In this document: positions 58,001 to 64,000 of the stretch, piece after piece
How positions within the stretch are numbered: position 1 is the first letter of the stretch
Layout of the letters: the number at the start of each line of letters is the position of its first letter
NCBI GenBank assembly: GCA_019722365.1
Contig: JADFUC010001894.1
Coordinates: 62,001 to 126,000 of the forward strand
Direction: 5' to 3'
Origin: Lithospermum erythrorhizon
Taxonomy: Eukaryota > Streptophyta > Magnoliopsida > Boraginales > Boraginaceae
DNA: 64,000 bases
Program-made: the position numbers and the translations under genes
The notes under the pieces: generated by a model
What the model saw: the letters and a program-made list of their open reading frames with translations, nothing else
The model's database searches: none
What the model was told of the DNA's origin: nothing

Positions 58001-59753
58001 GATAAAACAAATCCACAGGTGTAACAAATGCTAATTTTGTATCTGATCTTCATTTTAGTCAAAGCTGCAGAAAGTTCATGATTATGCTAATAGTGTATGC
58101 CTATTTACATAGTCGGGAATGTCATTATGAATAAGCTTAAATCTCCTTTGAAATTTCTTTGACATTCATAGCAGTCATTACATTTTATATATCTTCTGTC
58201 TTTGAACATCATGCCATACTTATTAGTTATTGAAAAGTTTGTCTTATTTATCTTTCACTTTTGGGCTCATCATTCTCGTTGTCTGCATCCAGGAGGTCTG
58301 CAGTGTTCTGAATTGATTGATAAGATAAAAGAACAGGAGGATATCCTTCGGCAGAGCATTGGTCAACTTGAAAATGCTGAAGCAACTCGAGTCCTCTTGG
58401 TTTCGCATCTTAAAGAAGCACTATCAGATCAGGTATAAATGTTGACCTTTTATGGTGGCTATAGCTATACATGAATTTAGTGTCATACTGACACATGTTG
58501 AAATATGTTCTCTTTCAGGAATCAATGCTACAGCACATTCGCAATAAGTTACAGGTGATTCTCCCTTTGTTTAGTCCTCTCTGTCTTGTATGTTGATGTC
58601 TTTTCTATTGTTGTGGAGATGGGATGACAAAGATCATATGTTGTAACTCTCATCACCTGAGTATGTGTTAGATACTTGGATGCATATATTTGTTGAACTT
58701 AATATAGCTACACCCGTGAATTATTGCTAGATGCATGCATATACTGTATGTCTGGACTTCTGATTTTAAGATTAGCAAATGCGTTGTCAGACAGAACCTA
58801 ATGCAGTAATGGAAATTTATCTTGCTTAAGCTATTCAGGCACCATCTGAAGTGTTCCTACACTTGTATGCTCATCTCATATGTGGATCGTTTCATTTTTC
58901 TGGGCAGGTTGCTCGTGATGGCAGTGAGCAAACAGCCAATTTGAGGCAAAGGTTGACGTCACCTTCTCCTCATGCTTTACCTGCCAATGCACAGCAGAAG
59001 CAGACTAAGAAGGCCGTGGAATCCAACATGCAACCGGCACAATTAACAAATACTCCTTTGTCGCCTTCAAATCTTCCGGTTGCTCCTGTCGCCTCTCCAA
59101 AAGTAAATGATGAGGATAGCAAGAAGGCTGCTGCAGCTGCTGTTGCTGCAAAACTCGCTGCTTCAACGTCTTCGGCACAGATGCTTACCTCCATTCTGTC
59201 GTCTCTTGTTGCTGAAGAGGCCGCTTCATTGAGTAGTGGATTGCAACCGCCTGGATTTTCTAGCTTACCTTTTGCTCCTACCTATAAGAGGCCTAGGTTA
59301 GACAACAATCCTGAGGCAAGCAACCCCTCTTACTTTGCGAATTCTCAACAACCTGTGACAAATATGCCGCTTGGTTCATCCTTGGGTGTGCAGTCTACTT
59401 CACAGGCAAACCAAATACAAGCTCCATTTATACCACCTCCTACGCCACCACTAGGTAATACACCTCCAGGAAAATCAGTTCAATCTTCTGGTATGATGAT
59501 GGGAATGATGCCTTATGCATATGGTGCTGGGAATCTGCCACCGCCATCATTACCTGGTCAAATTGCCATGGGACAACTTAGGCCATCTCTTCAGACCCAA
59601 GGATCACAACAGCAGATTCAACAGCTGCAATCACCACAAGCTATGCAACAGCAACAGCAGCAGTCAGCCACTGGCAGTTATTATCGACCTCCTGGTATTG
59701 GGTTTTATGGGCAACGTCATCAGACATCCACTCCACCAGTCCTGCGACAGTGA
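55010..59753 (+). CDS. CID-domain RNA polymerase II CTD-binding protein (RPRD1/CREPT/Rtt103-like)
   Basis: Seven exons with GT-AG introns: 55010-55088, 55907-56154, 57401-57568, 57656-57812, 58293-58432, 58519-58554, 58908-59753. The joined frame is open for 557 codons plus TGA. Residues 1 to about 130 form a CTD-interaction domain: LAEKLFKLNSSQQSIE, LSHWCVSFRKKAKQIVEAW, LLFLANDILQNSRRKGSEFV, EFWKVLP and VNIWEERKVFG match the plant family formerly annotated as ENTH/VHS-like. Residues about 200-285 (EELQKDVGK..., ELIDKIKEQEDILRQSIGQL, HLKEAL) look like the CREPT coiled coil that dimerises RPRD1 proteins. Then come an Ala-rich stretch (about 348-362), a KRPR basic motif (about 403-406), and a long Pro/Gln-rich tail with a Q-rich part at about 505-528. 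Known relatives bind phosphorylated RNA polymerase II CTD and act in termination or dephosphorylation. The start is chosen because MGNEDFNGQ-LAEKL matches the family N-terminus. It is the only intact gene in the window. Confidence 0.93.
57984..58018 (+). other. Candidate cryptic cassette exon in intron 4 of the CID gene
   Basis: A 35-base segment is flanked by TTATTTCAG and GTGTAAC, both splice-like. It would read on in frame from exon 4, but because 35 is not a multiple of three it would throw exon 5 into a frame that reaches TGA within eight codons. It could act as a poison exon if used, but may be chance. RNA evidence is needed. Confidence 0.3.
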
Positions 59754-60000
59754 GGTCGAGCATGCAAGACTTGGGCCACGTATCATTTTGTACATTAGTA
59801 GAGCCATTATATAGAAGCACTTACCTGTTGGTTATCTTTCGTAATTTGCTCTCTTGATCTGTTACCTTCGAAACGACTTCACAGAGCTGTGCACTACATC
59901 TCCCAAGTGTTGGGCTGTAGGGAACCATAAGTTTATAGCTGCCAATCTGCCATATGCTTGCCTGTAAAATTATTCTTTTGTAATTTAACTGCAGCTTTTT
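59754..60000 (+). terminator. 3'UTR and likely poly(A) region of the CID gene
   Basis: Follows the TGA stop. No AATAAA is seen; TGTAAAATTATTCTTTTGTAAT at about 59962-59983 is the type of A/U- and UGUA-rich element plants use near poly(A) sites. The exact cleavage site cannot be set. Confidence 0.45.
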
Positions 60001-60048
60001 CTTTTCCTTTCTTGGATGCTTCTTCTTGGGTCAATTCGAAAACACCTT

Positions 60049-60093
60049 CTATGTTATCACACCCTATGTTATCACACCCTATGTTATCACAGG
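60049..60093. repeat. Three tandem 15-bp repeats with hairpin
   Basis: CTATGTTATCACACC is repeated three times (60049-60063, 60064-60078, 60079-60093), the last ending GG instead of CC. This change makes ACACCCT and AGGGTG complementary around the last unit, so a small hairpin can form. It lies 300 bp after the CID stop codon. Confidence 0.9.
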
Positions 60094-61340
60094 GTGAGTT
60101 TTTTGGCTGCTTACAAGATTTTGTAATTACTTAATGGTCTAGCAGTATTGAAATATTATAATTTATTAATATTGATATTTTTGAGGAATTGCGTGTTGTA
60201 TGTCTCAACAGTATTGAAATTTCATAGTTTATCAATAATAATATTTACTAATAATATTGGAACATCATAATTTATTAATTATGGTATGCATCATTAATAA
60301 GTTTATGATGAGGTCTCGCGATCAATTCCTTGTAGTGACAAGGATCGATTTTTATTGTTTATTTTATTATTATTTTTTTTTTAAAAAAGCTTGCTACTTC
60401 TATAAAAGGTGTAAGCAGCAAAGAAATAGTTCCACATGAATGCACCTTACCTCGATTATGCTACAGTGGCTTTAGAGGCATGTTATTATTGTTTTGTTTT
60501 GGATGCTTCTCTTTTCCCTATTTTTTTCAACTTTCCAAGAAATCCATGATGCAAGGGACCTCTGGAAGTTCGTTATTTCTTTGTGTTAGTGTTAAGATTT
60601 CAAGAATCTCCTTTGCCAAATACGTTCTTCAGTTGCCAAATACATTGCACTTCTTTGTGTCCCTATGTCAATATGTCATGTGTCCTGAATATTCTTTCTT
60701 GCTTTATTCTTCAGTTTCCTATGATCATGATTCCTTCTCCCATGCCCGAGGTTTGGACTGATTACCTTAATCCCCAACCCAATTTGTTTTCTACTTCCGC
60801 CGAGCCTGAGGGCATATACATATGATTTAGTTATCCCCCATGCAACAAGGACAGGGTATGACCCCTTCCGAAAATGTCGAGAGAAAATGAGAAAAGAACT
60901 TGAGTTTGAGAGTTTATTTAGAGATTTATATTGGTCTAAAGTTACAGATAAAAAATTATAGTAATTGCTCCACTTAAATACCTCATCTTGCCGAACATCA
61001 TTTCCTTACACCTTATAGAAGTAAATTCTCAGATTACTCTTTTGATGCTCGGACAGTCGGTGTTTGTTGTTATCTTAATGCTCGAGTCTTGCAGGATTGA
61101 TTATTGCATTATCTAATATCTCAAATATATGTAAATGTTTTTTAAATGTTTTTCTTATTATATGTATAGTGAAGTTGGAAGGAGTCGCACATACGGCAAA
61201 TCAATCCAGGTACACGTGCCTTTTTCGGGCCTTTAATTATTAAGAATTGTTCATTACTTATTAGTGGTTTCCTCAAAATCCGCCTACAACAAAACTAAAG
61301 GAATTTTGGTGGTTGTTCCAAAACAACCCCAAATGACGTC
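60094..61340. other. Intergenic sequence, nothing recognised
   Basis: AT-rich at 60120-60400. Two overlapping plus frames (60480-60761 and 60583-60825) of 93 and 80 codons show no domain and carry long Phe/Cys-rich runs expected of non-coding T-rich DNA. From about 61180 the sequence may be the leader of the LINE that follows. Confidence 0.45.
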
Positions 61341-62789
61341 ATGAAAATCCTATGTTGGAACTGTAAAGGATTAGGTCAATCATCTACAGTTAAAATGTTA
61401 ACGAACTTGATAGCTCAACATAAACCGGATGTTTGTTTTTAAGTGAGACTTTATGCACTACTTTAAAGGCCAATGATTACTTAGCTAAACTTAACTTTCA
61501 CTATACTTTCGGTGTTAACCATGTGGGTAGAAGTAGAGGATTATGGGTAGGGTTTAATGCTAATGTTAATCCTAACCTCTTATCCCTTACTAAAAATCTT
61601 TTGCTCTTTGAATTAAATACCGAGTTTAATCACAATTGGTACCTTGGTTGTTTGTACGGCCAACTAAAAAAACATTTAACGGAACAAACTTGGGATGAGA
61701 TTGCAAATTTCCTTCACCATTTTCTTAATCAACCTTATTAATTTGTGGAGATTATAATCAAATTTGAACTAATAATAGAAAAATTTTACTCTCTAAAAAT
61801 ATTACGGTTTCTAATTATCTTCTAGATTTCATTAATCTCTTTGAATTAGAAGATCTTAATCACCTAGGTTGTGAATTTACTTGGTCAGGAAAGCATAATA
61901 ACAAGATGGTCTTTGAAAAATTTGATAGAGTCATGAGCAATTTTGAAGAAAATAAATTTTTTTCCTTACTTTTCTTGTAAAGTTTTGCCTATTCAAAGAT
62001 CAGATCATGGTCCGTTAATCATTACAACTAAAAATATCATTTCTAATTGCTCCAAACCTTTCAAACTTAAAAAATTCCTTACAATGATGCCTGAATTTCA
62101 TAACATCTTAAATTCTTGCTGGACTTCTAGAAATAGAAAGAACTATAATAATAACTCCTTCTTACTTAAAAATATGAAACAATGCCAGAATTAAAATAAA
62201 AAAATAAAATAAAGATTGGATAGGAAATATTTTCCAACACATTAAAACTATCCAACTTCAACTAGGAAACGTACAAAATAATCTGGATATTCCTAATAAT
62301 CTTGAGCTAGACTCGAACCTTAGGAAACAACTTAATCTCCTCCTTTTAGCTGAAGCAGATTATTGGTTCCAACGATCTAAGCTCCTTGCCATTAATAATG
62401 GGGACAAAAATACCAAATTCTTTCACTTTCATGTTAAACACTGAACGAAAATAAATAACATCCTTGAACTTAAAGATACTAATAATAATCTTATTACCTT
62501 TGAAATCAACATTCAAAACCATTATAGAAACTACTTCCATGACCTTTTCAATCTGGATTTAACACCTCTACATGACTTTGACTCTATTAACAATATAACA
62601 AAGTGTCACCGGCAACGATACTCTTATTACTCCCACTTTTCAGAGACACTAGAAGTGAAACAAACCTTATTCAAATAGCTAGCTGACAAATCCCACAGGT
62701 GGATCGTTTCTGTGACCTTTGAGATAATTGGGAACTACTGGGCTTGGATTTAACAAATGCCATCCTTGAATTCCTTAATGATGGGAAAT
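61341..62789 (+). pseudogene. LINE ORF2 fragment: AP-like endonuclease, RT missing
   Basis: From an ATG at 61341 the frame reads MKILCWNCKGLGQS and, after a one-base shift near 61433, continues FLSETL, GVNHVGRSRGLWVGFN, then GDYNQI-like, FELEDLNHLGCEFTWSGKHN (about 61835-61900), and ends the domain with QRSDHGPLII (SDH at 62000-62008). These are the motifs of the L1-type exonuclease/endonuclease/phosphatase domain that nicks target DNA. The following linker (LDSNLRKQLNLL..., WFQRSKLLAINNGDKNTKFF near 62370-62420) precedes RT, but the sequence is cut off at 62790 by a gypsy LTR. Frameshifts and stops make it dead. Confidence 0.88.
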
Positions 62790-64000
62790 GTAATAACTTA
62801 GATTACAAAAAAAAAAAAAAAAAAAAATTTAAATTTTCGATTGGTGGGACCGAGGAATAGTATAATTTTTTTTCGATGATAATATTATTTAAGTAAAACT
62901 TTTTAAGGCGAATTTCATTTTATAATTTAGTAGTGTTTGCCATGGAAGAATTTTATCTTTGAAATCGGGTTCGTGCTGGAGGTTTTAAGAAATGCGATAA
63001 AGCGGAGGAGATGCTTAAAGGCAAAGCGGGAGGCTTCGAGTTTTTTAAATATCTATTCATCATGTCGCCCGCATCGTCATCATCGTACTTAACCGTCTTA
63101 ACCGCCATTTTGGCGAAATTAAGCCGCCGCAAAAAAATTTCATTTTTCATTTCTCTCTTCGATTGTCCATTTCCAATTTCGAAGATCGGAGTTTGTAGAA
63201 TATTGTTCTCCCCGTCATTCTCTTCGGTTAAGGTAAAGAAATTTCAAATCTTTGAAGAGATATTCTTGGGTTTTGACATAGTTGACTTTTTAGTTGGCTT
63301 TTCCATAATTGAATTTTATGATAAATCTTAGTTGGTTATGGGATTACGTGGCGTATTTGAGTGAGGAATTAAGTGATTTAGAGATCGTTTGAGGGCGTTG
63401 TAATTAGGAGTTGACTTTTAGGTTCGGTTGACTTTTTATATGGATATTTTATAAGACTTTAAATGTGTAGGGAGATTTATATTGGGACCTTATTATAGTT
63501 GTTATGATGTTAAATTGGTGATTTAAAATTGATTAAAAGTGTTATGTTGAAAAGTGTAAATTCGAGGTTGAGTTATAATTGATATTTGAATTATAGATTG
63601 TTAATTATGGACTTGATGATTAGTTCAGAATAACTTATAAGTCAATTTGTAATGAGAAAGTGATAAGATGGAATTTAGCGGGGAATCGATTGGGTTGTGT
63701 CGATGGGATTATAATTCGATAGTTTATCCAATCCAAGTTATACCATTTGAGATAGTTCCCCAAGAGTTGGTTATGTATCTTCTAGAGCGCCCGGTATATA
63801 GTAGTAGAGTCTTGATTATACTTTACGGGTGTTGTTTAGGCGTTGATCGTGGAAAAGAGCCAGGATTCGCGGTGTCTTTCGTGAAGGTTTTGCGGTAGCT
63901 AAGCGAGGAGGTGAGTACTTATACCGCGTGTATGCACTTATGTACTTCTTCGGAATGGTGTACATCCTTGTATTATAATAATTATGTAAAGGGTGTACGA
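62790..64000 (+). repeat. Gypsy LTR, partial at window end
   Basis: Starts TGTAATAACTTAG at 62790 like the other gypsy LTRs. It continues with a leader (TCTTCGGTTAAGGTAAAGAAA at about 63220), GTTGACTTTTTAG words near 63280 and 63410, and GAGGTGAGTACTTATACCGCG at about 63907-63927, each having a counterpart in the same order in the solo LTR 31957-35481. A run of about 20 A at 62808-62827 lies inside it. It runs off the window end. Confidence 0.7.

Noticed and set aside
58851..58907. Upstream extension of the last CID exon to an in-frame ATG-like start
   Set aside because: This part is intron 6: a GGGCAG acceptor lies at 58907 and the residues before VARDGS do not continue the coiled coil.
60480..60825. 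Two overlapping frames after the CID gene as a possible small gene
   Set aside because: T-rich, Phe/Cys-rich translation without domain, no splice or start evidence, and two frames overlap.
62808..62827. Poly(A) tail of the LINE
   Set aside because: The LINE has not reached its RT domain, and the gypsy LTR start TGTAATAAC is found just before the A run; it is more likely internal to the LTR.

Overview
This window is nuclear DNA from a plant, most likely a eudicot. It is AT-rich and packed with decayed LTR retrotransposons of the Ty1/copia and Ty3/gypsy superfamilies, plus LINE fragments and MITEs. It holds one convincing intron-containing gene with canonical GT-AG introns. I cannot name the species. 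No prokaryotic feature, rRNA, tRNA or CRISPR array was found.

Region 1 (1-21.3 kb) is a nested stack. A minus-strand copia element (Copia-1: 3' LTR 2018-2252, 5' LTR from 20800) was split twice. A Tekay/Del-like gypsy element (10535-20007, both LTRs, target duplication GATTG) sits next to the end of its gag. A second insert (3693-8572, target duplication CCTAA) interrupts its reverse transcriptase; it appears to be a copia-type LTR that itself carries a degraded Tekay-like LTR and internal 3' end. Removing the inserts brings Copia-1 gag, integrase, RT, RNase H and LTR back into order at about 4.7 kb. Its protease seems to have been deleted.

Region 2 (21.3-31.1 kb) holds a second, plus-strand copia element reduced to gag and protease (21336 to about 24013). 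It is followed by a large direct duplication of about 3.2 kb period (26.2-31.1 kb) that carries LTR-like sequence and a 63-bp-period minisatellite.

Region 3 (31.9-50.7 kb) is more retrotransposon debris. It has a 3.5-kb solo gypsy LTR, gypsy RNase H/integrase and LINE ORF1 fragments, a second Tekay-like element on the minus strand (39159-47941, 5' LTR truncated), a Tat/Ogre-like gypsy gag-protease-RT fragment (47945-49770), and two further copies of the copia-type LTR seen in region 1.

Region 4 (50.7-61 kb) is a gene island. A frameshifted exon fragment of a Raf-like protein kinase lies at about 50.7-50.9 kb. A seven-exon gene at 55010-59753 (557 codons predicted) encodes a CID-domain protein of the RPRD1/CREPT/Rtt103 type, expected to bind the RNA polymerase II C-terminal domain and act in transcription termination. 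Two MITEs sit upstream of it, within a possible 5'UTR intron. After it come a LINE ORF2 endonuclease fragment (61341-62789) and another gypsy LTR that runs off the window end (62790-64000).

Apart from the CID gene, all coding matches are broken by stops and frameshifts. I see no evidence of a new multi-gene system; the notable signals are the datable nesting, the kinase fragment, an overlapping uORF and a possible frame-shifting cassette exon in the CID gene, and the tandem structures inside LTRs.
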